A stretch of 64,000 nt of DNA from Fusibacter sp. 3D3 (GCF_001748365.1 NZ_BDHH01000016.1:2685-66684); one strand, 5' to 3'; shown: positions 7,494 through 16,622, numbered from the stretch's first letter. Notes: generated from the letters alone by a model not told the origin. Numbers and translations are program-made.

Positions 7494-8584
7494 ATAATTT
7501 AAGAAATAAGACACAGAAAATAGCAGCAATACTAATGGTTTTAATGATCATGATCGGTTTATCGGCATGTACCCCTAAGGTAGCATCAACAGATGAAAAT
7601 AAGACACCAGCTGTGACGCCGGCTGAGGCGCCAACTGAGGCAACTGTTCAAACGCCTGAAGAGAGTGATTTAGAAACGTCTCCGATACTTGAACCGTTGA
7701 CTTTGAGAGCAATTACACCAGAGGGCGCAACGACCATTGCAATGCTTAAAATGATTCATGAGCAGCCTATATTGAAAGAAAATGTAACCGTTGAATATGA
7801 AAGCCTAACCGCAACAGATTTATTGGCAACCGAAATCATGGGTGAAAAAACGGATTTTGCAATCGTGCCCACCAATCTTGCGATTAAACTTTACAATAAA
7901 GGCGTTCCCTACAAGTTTGCAAGCATCAACACGCATGGAAATTTGTACATGATTACTTCTTTAGATATTACCTCATGGGAGGATTTAAAAGGAAAAGAGA
8001 TCTATATGATCGGGCAAGGGTTAATCCCAGATTTGATCTTTAGATATTTAGCGGAAGCGAATGGATTAGATCCTGATCAAGATATGAAACTCATCTATTT
8101 AGCTGGAACGACAGAAGTTGCGCCTACATTTTTGGCGGGTAAATCGACGATAACTCTGATGCCTGAACCAATCCTTTCTGTTGTAAGTACAAAGGATGTC
8201 CCTTATACCGTTCTGTTTGATTTTCAAGAGGAATTTGAAAAGGCAACGGGCTTAGAAGGTGGGTTTCCACAGGCGGGTCTAATGGTTAAAAATACAGTCA
8301 TAGAGGCATACCCAGAAGTGGTAGACGCCTTTATAGCGAAGCTTGAGGAATCATGCACTTGGGTGAATGAAAATCCAAAAGAAGCAGGTGCTTATGCCGA
8401 GGAGCTTGAACTTGGAACACCTACGCCTATTATAGTGAAAGCAATGGAGGGACTCAATATTTGGCATGAAAATGCTTATGAGCACAAAGACAGTTTAGAA
8501 ATGTTTTATGATATTTTACTAAAGGCATCTCCAGAAGCCATAGGAGGCAAATTGCCAGATGAAGGATTCTACTATAAAAAATAG
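7490..8584 (+). CDS. ABC transporter substrate-binding lipoprotein, NMT1/SsuA type
   Basis: A 364-residue secreted lipoprotein starting at the ATG that overlaps the ATPase stop, with GGGAGG just upstream. The lipobox is LSAC, followed by a Thr/Pro/Glu-rich spacer and a type II periplasmic-binding fold. In that fold the segments TDFAIVPTNLAIKLYNKG, SWEDLKGKEIYMIGQG and STITLMPEPILSVV are typical of NMT1/sulfonate-type binding proteins. The protein would deliver ligand to the permease encoded next. Ligands of this family range from sulfonates and nitrate to pyrimidine precursors, and I see nothing to decide between them. It overlaps the permease gene by 26 bases. Confidence 0.9.
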   Translation: MNNLRNKTQKIAAILMVLMIMIGLSACTPKVASTDENKTPAVTPAEAPTEATVQTPEESDLETSPILEPLTLRAITPEGATTIAMLKMIHEQPILKENVTVEYESLTATDLLATEIMGEKTDFAIVPTNLAIKLYNKGVPYKFASINTHGNLYMITSLDITSWEDLKGKEIYMIGQGLIPDLIFRYLAEANGLDPDQDMKLIYLAGTTEVAPTFLAGKSTITLMPEPILSVVSTKDVPYTVLFDFQEEFEKATGLEGGFPQAGLMVKNTVIEAYPEVVDAFIAKLEESCTWVNENPKEAGAYAEELELGTPTPIIVKAMEGLNIWHENAYEHKDSLEMFYDILLKASPEAIGGKLPDEGFYYKK

Positions 8585-9326
8585 AGAGCTTTATTTCACT
8601 ATTTTGTCATCAGTGTTTTTAATTGCAATTTGGTGGCTAGTATCTATTATAATTGGGAAATCTTATATTTTACCGTCCCCTTGGGTGTCTCTAAAGTCTT
8701 TGATCCAAGTCGTATCAGATGCCTCTTTTTTGCCCACAATTGTGATGACGCTTATAAGGGTACTGATCTGTGTGAGCATGAGCATTGTAGTGGGCGTTTT
8801 ACTTGGACTGATTGCAGGCCAATTCAAATTCATGGAGCATCTTTTAAAGCCCTTACTGTTAATTACGCGAACATTACCTACGATTGTTATTATTGTCTAT
8901 GTGATTTTATGGATGCCCAATACACTTTCGCCAATATTCGTTACTTTTTTAGTGACATTTCCGATTGTATATGCGAATACACTGGAAGGTTATCATCAAA
9001 CAGATTTGAAACTTATAGAAATGGCGCAAATTTATGAAGTCCATTATAAGAAAGTGATTCAAAATATCTATATCCCCTCTATATTGCCATATTTGAGAAG
9101 TAGCATCATTGCAATTACATCTCTAGGCCTTAAAATTGTAATTGCTTCTGAGGTATTGAGTCAAACGCCAAGCTCCATAGGCCGTAGTTTTCAAATGGCA
9201 AAGATAAACATTCAAACAGAAACCGTTTTTGCTTGGGCGCTCGTTACCATTGTGCTTTCAATACTGCTGGATTTTATAATGAAAGCGCTATTTAAGAAGG
9301 GAATACCATATGGAAAGACTTTATAA
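8559..9326 (+). CDS. ABC transporter permease, SsuC/TauC type
   Basis: A 255-residue integral membrane protein with about six helices and the cytoplasmic coupling (EAA-type) region EMAQIYEVHYKKVIQNIYIPSILPY, which docks on the ATPase. Family features include LPSPWVSLKSL after the first helix. The ATG at 8559 overlaps the binding-protein gene, with AGGAGG 11 bases upstream. It completes an ATPase-binding protein-permease importer. The next gene begins 17 bases before its stop, implying tight translational coupling. Confidence 0.92.
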   Translation: MKDSTIKNRELYFTILSSVFLIAIWWLVSIIIGKSYILPSPWVSLKSLIQVVSDASFLPTIVMTLIRVLICVSMSIVVGVLLGLIAGQFKFMEHLLKPLLLITRTLPTIVIIVYVILWMPNTLSPIFVTFLVTFPIVYANTLEGYHQTDLKLIEMAQIYEVHYKKVIQNIYIPSILPYLRSSIIAITSLGLKIVIASEVLSQTPSSIGRSFQMAKINIQTETVFAWALVTIVLSILLDFIMKALFKKGIPYGKTL

Positions 9327-9693
9327 ATGGGCACTCATCGATACACGGGTGACTTATAAGGACGAAGGTGATTATATTGACTCTGAGCTGAGGCTCAATC
9401 GATATGGGATCAGAACTCGGGTGCAAATAAATGAGGCGGGAGCACTTGAACTGTGGGTGCCTCTGAAAGATGCAGAAGTTGCCAGAGCGGTAATTGCTGG
9501 AGAAGTAAAAGAGATTATTGACGTACAAAAAGAATTGTATCACGTTTTTGATGAACAGCTCACTTATAAAAATAAAAACTTATATAAAGTTAAATACGGT
9601 ATTAAAGCACGCTTTCTAGCGGCAAGGCGTTATTCGTGGATAGGTTTTATGATCCTTATATTATTACTTCTTTTTAAATTTATAAAATTCTAG
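9310..9693 (+). CDS. Small protein with C-terminal membrane anchor, cotranscribed with ABC importer
   Basis: A 127-residue protein starting at an ATG inside the end of the permease gene. The N-terminal 70 residues (WALIDTRVTYKDEGDYIDSELRLNRYGIRTRV, then LELWVPLKDAEVARAVI) look like a small alpha/beta domain reminiscent of DUF2007-type putative signal-transducing proteins, though I cannot confirm that. The last 20 residues form one hydrophobic helix preceded by basic residues, so the domain should face the cytosol. The overlap indicates it belongs to the importer operon; the role is unknown, perhaps accessory or regulatory. Confidence 0.7.
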   Translation: MERLYKWALIDTRVTYKDEGDYIDSELRLNRYGIRTRVQINEAGALELWVPLKDAEVARAVIAGEVKEIIDVQKELYHVFDEQLTYKNKNLYKVKYGIKARFLAARRYSWIGFMILILLLLFKFIKF

Positions 9694-9830
9694 GGAGACA
9701 AAATAGACCTATAAACGCAAAAAAGCAGAATTGTTCAAAAAAAGTTAACATTTTAATAAGATATCCCCTGTCATTTTTTTAGTAGGAGTGCTAAAATAGT
9801 GTCATGGGGATTTTATTTTTTTGCATTAAA

Positions 9831-9848
9831 GAGTTAAAATATTAACAA
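9831..9848. promoter_or_regulatory. Rex-type (redox/NADH) operator before bcd
   Basis: The 18-base site contains GTTAA-N4-TTAACAA, matching 16 of 18 positions of the Rex consensus TTGTTAANNNNTTAACAA. It lies 14 bases before the bcd start, close to the ribosome binding site. A second, imperfect TTGTT...TTAACA pair occurs at 9731-9750. Rex is known to repress butyrate-pathway genes at low NADH/NAD+ ratio in Clostridia; control here is inferred. Confidence 0.65.
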
Positions 9849-9862
9849 TTGGAGGGAGAAAA

Positions 9863-11002
9863 ATGACATTTAACATGACAAATGAAGATCTAATGATGCG
9901 CGATCTGTTCAGAAAGTTTACAGAGAACGAAGTTGAACCAATCGCTGCAGAGATCGACGAGAACGAAGAGTTTCCAATAGAGACTGTGAAAAAAATGGCA
10001 GCTCTAGGCATGATGGGAATTCCATTCCCGCGTGAATACGGCGGCGCAGGCGGAAACTATTTTCAGTACATCAACCTTGTTGAAGAACTTGGGGTTGCGT
10101 GTGGCACAACATCAGTCGTTTTATCTGCACATACTTCTTTATGTGCAGCACCTATTTATGAATTTGGAACAGAGGAACAGAAAAAGAAATACCTCGTACC
10201 ACTTGCAAAAGGTGAAAAACTAGGTGCTTTTGGATTAACAGAACCAAACGCTGGAACAGACGCTTCAGGTCAACAGACTACTGCGATCTTAGAAGGTGAT
10301 CACTACATTTTAAACGGCAGTAAGATTTTTATTACGAATGCAGGCTATGCAGATGTGTACATCGTCATTGCGATGACGGACAAATCAAAAGGACTCAAAG
10401 GGATAACTGCTTTTATAGTTGAATCTACATTTGAGGGCTTTAGTGTTGGTAAAAAAGAGAAGAAAATGGGTATCAGAGGTTCAAGTACATGTGAGCTCAT
10501 TTTCGAAAATTGTAAAGTACCAGTAGAAAATATGCTGGGCGGGGTTGGTAAAGGCTTTAAAGTTGCAATGATGACACTTGATGGTGGTCGTATCGGTATC
10601 GCAGCTCAAGCACTTGGTATCGCTCAAGGTGCATACAATGAAACTGTAAAATATGTAAAAGAGAGAAAACAATTTGGAAGATCAATAGCTCAATTCCAAA
10701 ACACTCAATTTGAAATCGCGAACATGAAAACTAAAATTGAAGCAGCAAGATTCTTGCTTTATTCTGCTGCAGATAAGAAAAGTAAAAAGTTACCTTATTC
10801 TTCAGATGCGGCTATGGCAAAATTGTTTTGCTCTGAAGTGGCAATGGAGGTAACAACTAAAGCGGTTCAACTTCACGGTGGTTATGGTTACACAAGAGAG
10901 TATCCAGTAGAGAGAATGATGCGTGATGCTAAAATCACAGAAATCTATGAAGGTACAAGTGAAGTTCAAAGAATGGTTATTGCTGCGGCAGAACTTAAGT
11001 AA
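9863..11002 (+). CDS. bcd: Butyryl-CoA (short-chain acyl-CoA) dehydrogenase
   Basis: A 379-residue flavoprotein of the acyl-CoA dehydrogenase family at the standard family length. Seen: the FAD/substrate loop GAFGLTEPNAGTDAS, the flavin-contact segment FITNAGYADVYIV, GKGFKVAMMTLDGGRIGIAAQALG, and the C-terminal QLHGGYGYTREYPVERMMRDAKI followed by EIYEGTSEVQR, in which the Glu of YEGT is the expected catalytic base. RBS GGAGGGAG. It is followed directly by etfB and etfA, so it probably reduces crotonyl-CoA to butyryl-CoA, with the Etf pair possibly bifurcating electrons from NADH to ferredoxin. The other butyrate genes (crt, hbd, thl) are not in the window. A Rex-type operator precedes the gene. 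Confidence 0.92.
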   Translation: MTFNMTNEDLMMRDLFRKFTENEVEPIAAEIDENEEFPIETVKKMAALGMMGIPFPREYGGAGGNYFQYINLVEELGVACGTTSVVLSAHTSLCAAPIYEFGTEEQKKKYLVPLAKGEKLGAFGLTEPNAGTDASGQQTTAILEGDHYILNGSKIFITNAGYADVYIVIAMTDKSKGLKGITAFIVESTFEGFSVGKKEKKMGIRGSSTCELIFENCKVPVENMLGGVGKGFKVAMMTLDGGRIGIAAQALGIAQGAYNETVKYVKERKQFGRSIAQFQNTQFEIANMKTKIEAARFLLYSAADKKSKKLPYSSDAAMAKLFCSEVAMEVTTKAVQLHGGYGYTREYPVERMMRDAKITEIYEGTSEVQRMVIAAAELK

Positions 11003-11029
11003 TTGAATTGAATGTTTGGAGGCGAGAAA

Positions 11030-11812
11030 ATGAAGATTGTTGTATGTATCAAACAAGTTCCTGATACGAACGAAGTTAAATTAGATCCTAAAACGGGAAC
11101 GCTTATCAGAGATGGTGTTCCGAGTATTATAAATCCTGATGATAAAGCAGGGCTAGAAGCAGCACTGAGATTGAAAGATGAATTTGGTGCTCATATTACG
11201 GTTATTACAATGGGACCACCGCAGGCCAAAGTCGCTTTACAAGAAACATATGCGATGGGCGCTGATCGCGTAATTTTATTGACGGACAGAGTGTTCGCTG
11301 GCGCAGATACTTTAGCGACGTCTACGACGATTGCAGCTGCACTTAAGAATATTGAGTTTGACTTAGTGATCACAGGTCGTCAAGCGATTGACGGCGATAC
11401 AGCTCAAGTCGGACCACAAATTGCAGAACATTTAGGGTTACCACAGATTTCTTATGTGTCCAAATTTGAGCACAAAGGGGATCATGCTATCGTTAAAAGA
11501 AGCTTTGAAGATGGATTCCAATTGGTTAAAGTGAAGTATCCATGCTTAATCACAACATTATCGGAAATGAACGATGCACGTTATATGAGTATCAAAGGGA
11601 TATTAGATGCTCATAGAGACTTAGAGGTTGAAACTTGGACTTTTGAAAATATTAAAGCAGATCCAGAAAAAATGGGTCTTAAAGGTTCACCTACGAAAGT
11701 TAAAAAGTCGTTTACTAAAGGGGTTAAATCAGCTGGAAAAGTGGTTGAAGGATCACCTAAGGAGCTTGCAACTGCAATTGTTGACAAGTTAAAGGAAAAG
11801 TTTGTGATTTAG
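11030..11812 (+). CDS. etfB: Electron transfer flavoprotein beta subunit
   Basis: A 260-residue EtfB/FixA. The N-terminus MKIVVCIKQVPDTNEVKLDP is typical, and the ETF-beta signature region includes VKRSFEDGFQLVKVKYPCLITTLSEMN. An in-frame ATG at 11012 exists, but TTTGGAGG lies immediately upstream of the ATG at 11030. It pairs with EtfA to carry FAD and pass electrons to Bcd. Only 10 bases separate it from etfA and 27 from bcd, so the three genes form one operon. Confidence 0.95.
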   Translation: MKIVVCIKQVPDTNEVKLDPKTGTLIRDGVPSIINPDDKAGLEAALRLKDEFGAHITVITMGPPQAKVALQETYAMGADRVILLTDRVFAGADTLATSTTIAAALKNIEFDLVITGRQAIDGDTAQVGPQIAEHLGLPQISYVSKFEHKGDHAIVKRSFEDGFQLVKVKYPCLITTLSEMNDARYMSIKGILDAHRDLEVETWTFENIKADPEKMGLKGSPTKVKKSFTKGVKSAGKVVEGSPKELATAIVDKLKEKFVI

Positions 11813-11822
11813 GAGGGATACT

Positions 11823-12842
11823 ATGAATTTACAGGATTATAGAGGTGTTCTCGTCTTTGTAGAACAACGCTCTAACGAAATACAAAATGTTTCACTAGAA
11901 CTTTTAGGTAAAGGCAGAAAGATTGCTGATGAACTCGGCGTTTCATTGATGGCAGTTTTACCAGGGTTTAAAGCCGAAAAGCATGGAAAATTGTTGGTAG
12001 AATATGGTGCTGACAAAGTTGTGATTATTGATGATGAAGCGCTTGAAATCTTTACAACTGAACCTTACACTCAAGCACTTGTAGAAGTTATTAGATCTGA
12101 AAAACCAGAAGTAGTACTCTTTGGTGCAACTTCAATCGGCAGAGATGTAGCACCAAGAGTTTCTGCAAGACTTCAAACTGGATTAACTGCAGACTGTACA
12201 TCACTTGAAATTGATGAAGATCGTATGCTTTTGATGACACGTCCAGCTTTTGGTGGCAACATCATGGCGACCATTATCTCACCAGATCATAGACCGCAGA
12301 TGTCCACAGTAAGACCTGGTGTTATGACGAAACTTGAGAGAGATGCTTCAAGAAAAGGCGAAATCGTTAAGCTTGATATGAAACTTGAGCAAAATAGCCA
12401 ATGCGTTGAAGTGCTTTCTTTTGAAAAGGAAACAGAAGAAAAAATGGATATTCAAGAATCAACTGTTTTGATCTCTGGAGGCAGAGGTGTAGGTTCTGCT
12501 GAGAACTTCTCACTTCTTTATGACTTAGCAGATGAACTCAGTGGATTGGTATCTGCTTCAAGAGCGGCAGTTGATAGCGGCTGGATGGATCATGACAGAC
12601 AGGTTGGTCAAACCGGTAAAACCGTTAGACCAAATCTTTATTTGGCTTGTGGTATTTCAGGTGCAATTCAGCATGTGGCGGGTATGGAAGAAGCGGACCT
12701 CATTATAGCGATCAATAAGGATAAAGGCGCACCGATATTTGATGTTTCTGATCTGGGTGTTGTAGGTGATGTGCACAAAGTGTTGCCGTTTGTAATCGAG
12801 GAAATCAAAAAAATCAATGCATCTAAACACATTGAAGGGTAG
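11823..12842 (+). CDS. etfA: Electron transfer flavoprotein alpha subunit
   Basis: A 339-residue EtfA. The N-terminal domain contains VVLFGATSIGRDVAPRVSARL. The C-terminal FAD domain has DRQVGQTGKTVRPNLYLACG and GAIQHVAGMEEADLIIAINKD, the ETF-alpha signature. It lacks the extra N-terminal ferredoxin-like module found in some clostridial EtfA proteins. With EtfB it forms the electron carrier for Bcd. RBS AGGAGG. A strong terminator follows at 12856-12890, closing the bcd-etfBA operon. Confidence 0.95.
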   Translation: MNLQDYRGVLVFVEQRSNEIQNVSLELLGKGRKIADELGVSLMAVLPGFKAEKHGKLLVEYGADKVVIIDDEALEIFTTEPYTQALVEVIRSEKPEVVLFGATSIGRDVAPRVSARLQTGLTADCTSLEIDEDRMLLMTRPAFGGNIMATIISPDHRPQMSTVRPGVMTKLERDASRKGEIVKLDMKLEQNSQCVEVLSFEKETEEKMDIQESTVLISGGRGVGSAENFSLLYDLADELSGLVSASRAAVDSGWMDHDRQVGQTGKTVRPNLYLACGISGAIQHVAGMEEADLIIAINKDKGAPIFDVSDLGVVGDVHKVLPFVIEEIKKINASKHIEG

Positions 12843-12855
12843 TACAGAATGCTAA

Positions 12856-12890
12856 TAAATCCCCAAGTGAAAAATCGCTTGGGGATTGTT
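12856..12890 (+). terminator. Terminator of bcd-etfBA
   Basis: AATCCCCAAG (12858-12867) pairs with CTTGGGGATT (12878-12887); two further pairs narrow the loop to AAAAAT. GTTTT follows. Confidence 0.85.
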
Positions 12891-13025
12891 TTACACTCTA
12901 GACTAAATGCATAAGTTTGTGAAGTAGAGTTTGATAAGATTTAACACGATTGTAATCAAAAAAGACTGGCAATTTAACAAAAAAGGACGATAATAGAGGT
13001 ATAGCAAAATCAAGGAGGCATTTAT

Positions 13026-13256
13026 ATGTCAAGCGAAGAGATTAAAGTTTTAGAAATTGCAACGAATACACAACTCGAACTTTGTAACAAAATTATCCAT
13101 GCGGCTGAAATCATCTATGATATTTATGGTGAGATTGTCATGAGCAATGTTGTAGAAGAGGTTTTAGAATCAGAGCATTCTAAATATACAGTTGAAGAAG
13201 TTCAGAATTATTATGTTAAGTTAGTGAATCATAAGATTATTGATTTAGCGTCTTAG
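13026..13256 (+). CDS. Small hypothetical protein
   Basis: A 76-residue acidic, probably all-helical protein with a clean AAGGAGG ribosome binding site. I do not recognise it. Residues LELCNKIIHAAEIIYDIYGEI and the C-terminal EEVQNYYVKLVNHKIIDL suggest a helical bundle. It stands alone between the etf terminator and the insertion sequence. Confidence 0.65.
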   Translation: MSSEEIKVLEIATNTQLELCNKIIHAAEIIYDIYGEIVMSNVVEEVLESEHSKYTVEEVQNYYVKLVNHKIIDLAS

Positions 13257-13330
13257 AATCAGAGCATTACAATTTAATAGCTGAAGGGAAAAGGGCCGAT
13301 CGCAGGTAAGATGCATTGGTCTATTTTATT

Positions 13331-15195
13331 TCCTACATTCCGCTGAACTAAAATGAAAGTAAATGATTAAAAAATCCATAAAATTCCAAAAAGGATTTTA
13401 TGAATTTATAGCGAATACTAACATAAGAAGACTTTAAAATGGAGGTTATCGTATGTTAGTAGATCCAAATATAGTTGAAACATATAGTTGCGGAAAAGAA
13501 GGTTTTATTGTAGCACTCTGTGAAGCTATTGGTATTCCTAGACTTATCGACAGTGCTCTTGAAAGTCCTGCTGGTCGTCCGCCCGAAATATCGTATGGGG
13601 TGCTGGCAATGATGATGATGGTAAATATGTGTGACGATCATCATCCACTATATCGTCTTAATGAATACTACAAATATAAAGATCTTGAAGGCATATTTCA
13701 TCAGTCGGTCGCCCTTGATCAAATAAATGATGATAGATTTGGTGGATTTTTAGATCTATTCTACAAAGCAGGATGTCAAAAAATATTTGCTAAAGCATCG
13801 GCAAATGCACTGATAACCTATGGTGTACAGATCAAAAACATTAACTTTGATACAACTTCGAAAGTCATGTGGGGTTCATATGAAACAGCCGAAGGTATCT
13901 TGGGCAGTATTCAAATTGATTTTGGTCATAGTAAAGACAAACGCCAGGATAAAAAACAAATCAAATACGGTATAGGCTGTGCCAATGGAATTGTCGTTGA
14001 TGCAATTGTTCTTTCAGGTAACAAAGACGACAAAACATACAACACAGATACACTTGAACGTTTGAATGATGTTCTTGAAAATCTTCAAGTTGAAAAGTCT
14101 GATTTTTACTATATAGCTGATAGTGCCCTGTTTTCTGAAAAAAATTTAGATATGGCAGCTGACCGTTCAATTAAGTTAATTACACGCATGCCAGATAACG
14201 TGCTCCTTGCCAAAGATGCAATTGATGAGGTTGTAACACATCTTGATGGCCTTGATACGATTACAATTAAAGATTACAAGGGTCAATCCTATGATTATAA
14301 AGTCCTTGAAAAAACCTGTGATTATAAAGGACACGCATTAAAAATTGCAACCTATTACAGCACAAAATATAAAACACAAAAAGAAAAAACCATTCGGAAA
14401 AAAGTAAGTAAAGAATTAGATGCCTTAGATAAACTATCAAAAGTGCTTTCAAAACGAGCATTCGCCTGTGAAGAAGATTCAAATTTGGAGATTGAAAAAC
14501 TCAAATTGAAAGATCTCAAAAATTTCAAATACCATAAGATAGATTTTACAATAGAATCCAAACTCAAACGTAGACGTGGTCGACCTTCATTGGATCCAAA
14601 AGCTGACCTTGTTGGCTATGAGTACTTTTTAAAACTAAATAGCTCTCAAGATGAAGCATTCATTCATTATGAAATACAGAGAGAATGTTGTTTTGTACTC
14701 TGTTCAAATGATCTTGTAATCAATGGTGAAGAAATTCTAAAAGAATACAAAACTCAAGACAGTGTTGAAAAGAAGTTCAAACAGTTGAAATCACCACAGT
14801 TTGTAAATTCAATCTATTTGGAATCACCAGAACGCATTGAAGCATTTTCATATTTGATGCTCATTTGCATGTTGTTGCTATCCACAGCTGAGTATGTTGT
14901 CCGCAGAGGCTTGTGTGCAGATCAAGATCAAGTTGTTGGACCAGGTCAGGTAAAAATGAAAAAACCTACTCAAAGAGCAATATACGACATGTTCTATTCC
15001 GTTCGTGTGCGTGTTATAAAACACCCAAACAAACCGTGGGAGCGTAGTTATGCCAATAATTTAGACGAATCTCTTATAAAAATATTAAACTATTTAGATA
15101 TACCACTTGAGACCTTTATCAAAGGTTCTAGTTGAGGTTAAAAATAGTTGGATTTAAATGTTGGATTTTTGTAACCTATTCAGCGGAATGTAGGA
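13331..15195 (+). mobile_element. Insertion sequence of the IS1634 type with 17-bp terminal inverted repeats
   Basis: The left end TCCTACATTCCGCTGAA (13331-13347) is the perfect reverse complement of the right end (15179-15195), bracketing a single transposase gene in a 1.87-kb element. TATT flanks both sides and could be a 4-bp target duplication, but the right flank is rhuM sequence while the left flank is not, so recombination or a deletion after insertion is likely. Intact ends and an intact ORF suggest recent activity. Confidence 0.88.
13453..15135 (+). CDS. IS1634-like family transposase
   Basis: A 560-residue DDE transposase of the IS4/IS1634 group. The N-terminal region begins MLVDPNIVETYSCGKEGFIV; the first catalytic Asp is in INFDTTSKVMWG, the second in YIADSALFS, and the Glu lies in the YKTQDSVEKKFKQLKSP region (the Y-E-K context of this family). 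LESPERIEAFSYLMLICMLL is the usual C-terminal helix region. The gene fills the element between the inverted repeats and is preceded by GGAGG. It appears intact. Confidence 0.9.
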   Translation: MLVDPNIVETYSCGKEGFIVALCEAIGIPRLIDSALESPAGRPPEISYGVLAMMMMVNMCDDHHPLYRLNEYYKYKDLEGIFHQSVALDQINDDRFGGFLDLFYKAGCQKIFAKASANALITYGVQIKNINFDTTSKVMWGSYETAEGILGSIQIDFGHSKDKRQDKKQIKYGIGCANGIVVDAIVLSGNKDDKTYNTDTLERLNDVLENLQVEKSDFYYIADSALFSEKNLDMAADRSIKLITRMPDNVLLAKDAIDEVVTHLDGLDTITIKDYKGQSYDYKVLEKTCDYKGHALKIATYYSTKYKTQKEKTIRKKVSKELDALDKLSKVLSKRAFACEEDSNLEIEKLKLKDLKNFKYHKIDFTIESKLKRRRGRPSLDPKADLVGYEYFLKLNSSQDEAFIHYEIQRECCFVLCSNDLVINGEEILKEYKTQDSVEKKFKQLKSPQFVNSIYLESPERIEAFSYLMLICMLLLSTAEYVVRRGLCADQDQVVGPGQVKMKKPTQRAIYDMFYSVRVRVIKHPNKPWERSYANNLDESLIKILNYLDIPLETFIKGSS

Positions 15196-15590
15196 TATTA
15201 AAAATATATTTAATGAAGGTGAGTTGACGAGAAATTCAGTTGTTGCAAATTTTGCAACAACTGCTTCTGACCACAAAATATATCAAGTAGAGTATTATAA
15301 CTTAGATGTAGTTATCTCTGTTGGTTACCGAGTAAAGTCATTACGAGGTACACAGTTCAGAATATGGGCAAGCAGTGTCTTAAAAGAATATATGCGAAAA
15401 GGCTTTGCTATGAATGACGATTTATTGAAAAATAATGGTGGCGGAGTATTTTTTGATGAATTGTTAGAACGTATTTGAGATATACGTTCCGCTGAAAAGG
15501 TGTTCTGGAGAAAAGTACTTGATATCTATACAACAAGTATTGACTATGATCCCAGAACTGAAGCATCAATGATATTTTTTAAAACAGTGC
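15196..15590 (+). pseudogene. RhuM-family (virulence RhuM) pseudogene, 5' cut off by the IS
   Basis: Immediately after the IS end the sequence reads IKNIFNEGELTRNSVVANFATTASD, then YYNLDVVISVGYRVKSLRGTQFRIWASSVLKEY, the conserved RhuM core. A TGA at 15476-15478 interrupts the frame; the same frame continues after it as DIRSAEKVFWRKVLDIYTTSIDYDP and EASMIFFKTV. Similarity to RhuM stops near 15590, where unrelated sequence linked to the DUF6431 gene begins. So there are three lesions: IS insertion, nonsense codon and 3' loss. RhuM genes are often found near type I restriction loci, as here. Confidence 0.85.
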
Positions 15591-15626
15591 TTTATGACAC
15601 AAAAACAAAGTCGGTGCAGAAGCAAA

Positions 15627-16106
15627 CTACACAACGCCTAAAAAACCGCCTGAATTGTAGATGAATCTGAGAATGGTTTCAAGCCATTCTGGATTTGAAC
15701 TTCGCAATTCATCGAGTAGTGATGTAGTGGATTTCAGAAGTTCCTCACTGAAACCCAGGACCTGAAAACCAATAGATCTCAAATACCCATTAATTCTATT
15801 GGTGTTAAAAGCCAACCAATGTTTCCATCTGTTGATTGTTATCTCGCATGGATAGTCTTCAGAATCGGCGTCAGTTGAAGTTACAATGCCGTCAATAGCC
15901 CCAGAAATGATTTCAGCCCCATAATGCTTGTATGGTACAAAGCAGTCAGGGAGCTCTCTGTGGAGACTTCCACAATGGGTACATTGAAGACGGCGTATCA
16001 TGTAGTTTTTACGATTCTGGCCTTCAAGTTTCATATGTCTTAAAAGAGAATCTCTATACTTCAGTACATTATCGCAGATAGGACAAATGGTTGGATCATT
16101 ACTCAT
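15627..16106 (-). CDS. DUF6431-like zinc-knuckle protein, probably transposon-related
   Basis: A 159-residue protein beginning MSNDPTICPICDNVLKYRDSLLRH, with a second knuckle CTHCGSLHRELPDCFVPYKHY. The CPIC...CTHCGS pair and the following GAEIISGAIDGI resemble small Firmicute proteins (DUF6431) that usually sit beside or inside transposable elements. Its 3' end lies where the rhuM remnant is truncated, consistent with arrival by insertion. The C-terminus ends SGGFLGVV. Family naming is from memory of the pattern; function unknown. Confidence 0.6.
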   Translation of the reverse strand: MSNDPTICPICDNVLKYRDSLLRHMKLEGQNRKNYMIRRLQCTHCGSLHRELPDCFVPYKHYGAEIISGAIDGIVTSTDADSEDYPCEITINRWKHWLAFNTNRINGYLRSIGFQVLGFSEELLKSTTSLLDELRSSNPEWLETILRFIYNSGGFLGVV

Positions 16107-16298
16107 AATATAAAAAAATCAAATTCCTCATTGAAAAAAGTTTCATAATCGGTTACAATTATCATGTTATTTGAGAGTCCTTGGATGCATGGTCTGTTGT
16201 AGGAGATGTGTTCAGGGACTTTTTCCTTTCATATACTAATGACAGTATACTAAGCAGAGCTATGACAATCAATAAGATTTGATAATTGCCAGATCAAG

Positions 16299-16535
16299 AT
16301 GCCAATAACATTCCACGAAGAGATTGAGACTTGGGATAAAGTATTTGACATAAAAGATCAAATTAAAAATTTTGCTAATGATCAACTTTATGGATGGATG
16401 TCAAATATTTCTGAAGCTGTGGGCATTTACAATATTGATTTAGAAACTGCGAAAAGAGCTGAAATAGAAAGATGTAAATTCAATAAAATGCAAGATCATA
16501 AATTTATAAAGAAAGCGATTTTAGAAGCTTTATAG
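16299..16535 (+). CDS. Small hypothetical protein in the decayed island
   Basis: A 78-residue, charged, helical ORF with no clear ribosome binding site before the ATG. The frame continues upstream as IRFDNCQIK without a better start, so it may be a remnant of a longer gene. Sequence such as EEIETWDKVFDIKDQIKNF is not recognised. It lies upstream of the DNA-binding/Doc pair. Confidence 0.4.
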   Translation: MPITFHEEIETWDKVFDIKDQIKNFANDQLYGWMSNISEAVGIYNIDLETAKRAEIERCKFNKMQDHKFIKKAILEAL

Positions 16536-16622
16536 AATACAAGGATTTGTTTTTCATGCTAAAAAGAGTTTGAATCTAAAAAATGTTAAACTCCAACATT
16601 TACCATAGAAGAGGTGAAAAAA

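Noticed and set aside
9757-9815. ATCCCC/GGGGAT inverted repeat as terminator of the ABC operon
   Set aside because: The stem is only six pairs with a loop of more than 35 bases; it may contribute but is not convincing.
13327-15199. TATT as a proven target-site duplication of the IS
   Set aside because: Four AT bases are weak evidence, and the two flanks do not belong to one interrupted gene.
15484-15500. A third IS end (GTTCCGCTGAA) beside the rhuM remnant
   Set aside because: It encodes RSAEK of the rhuM frame, which is conserved in that family; similarity to the IS end is coincidental.
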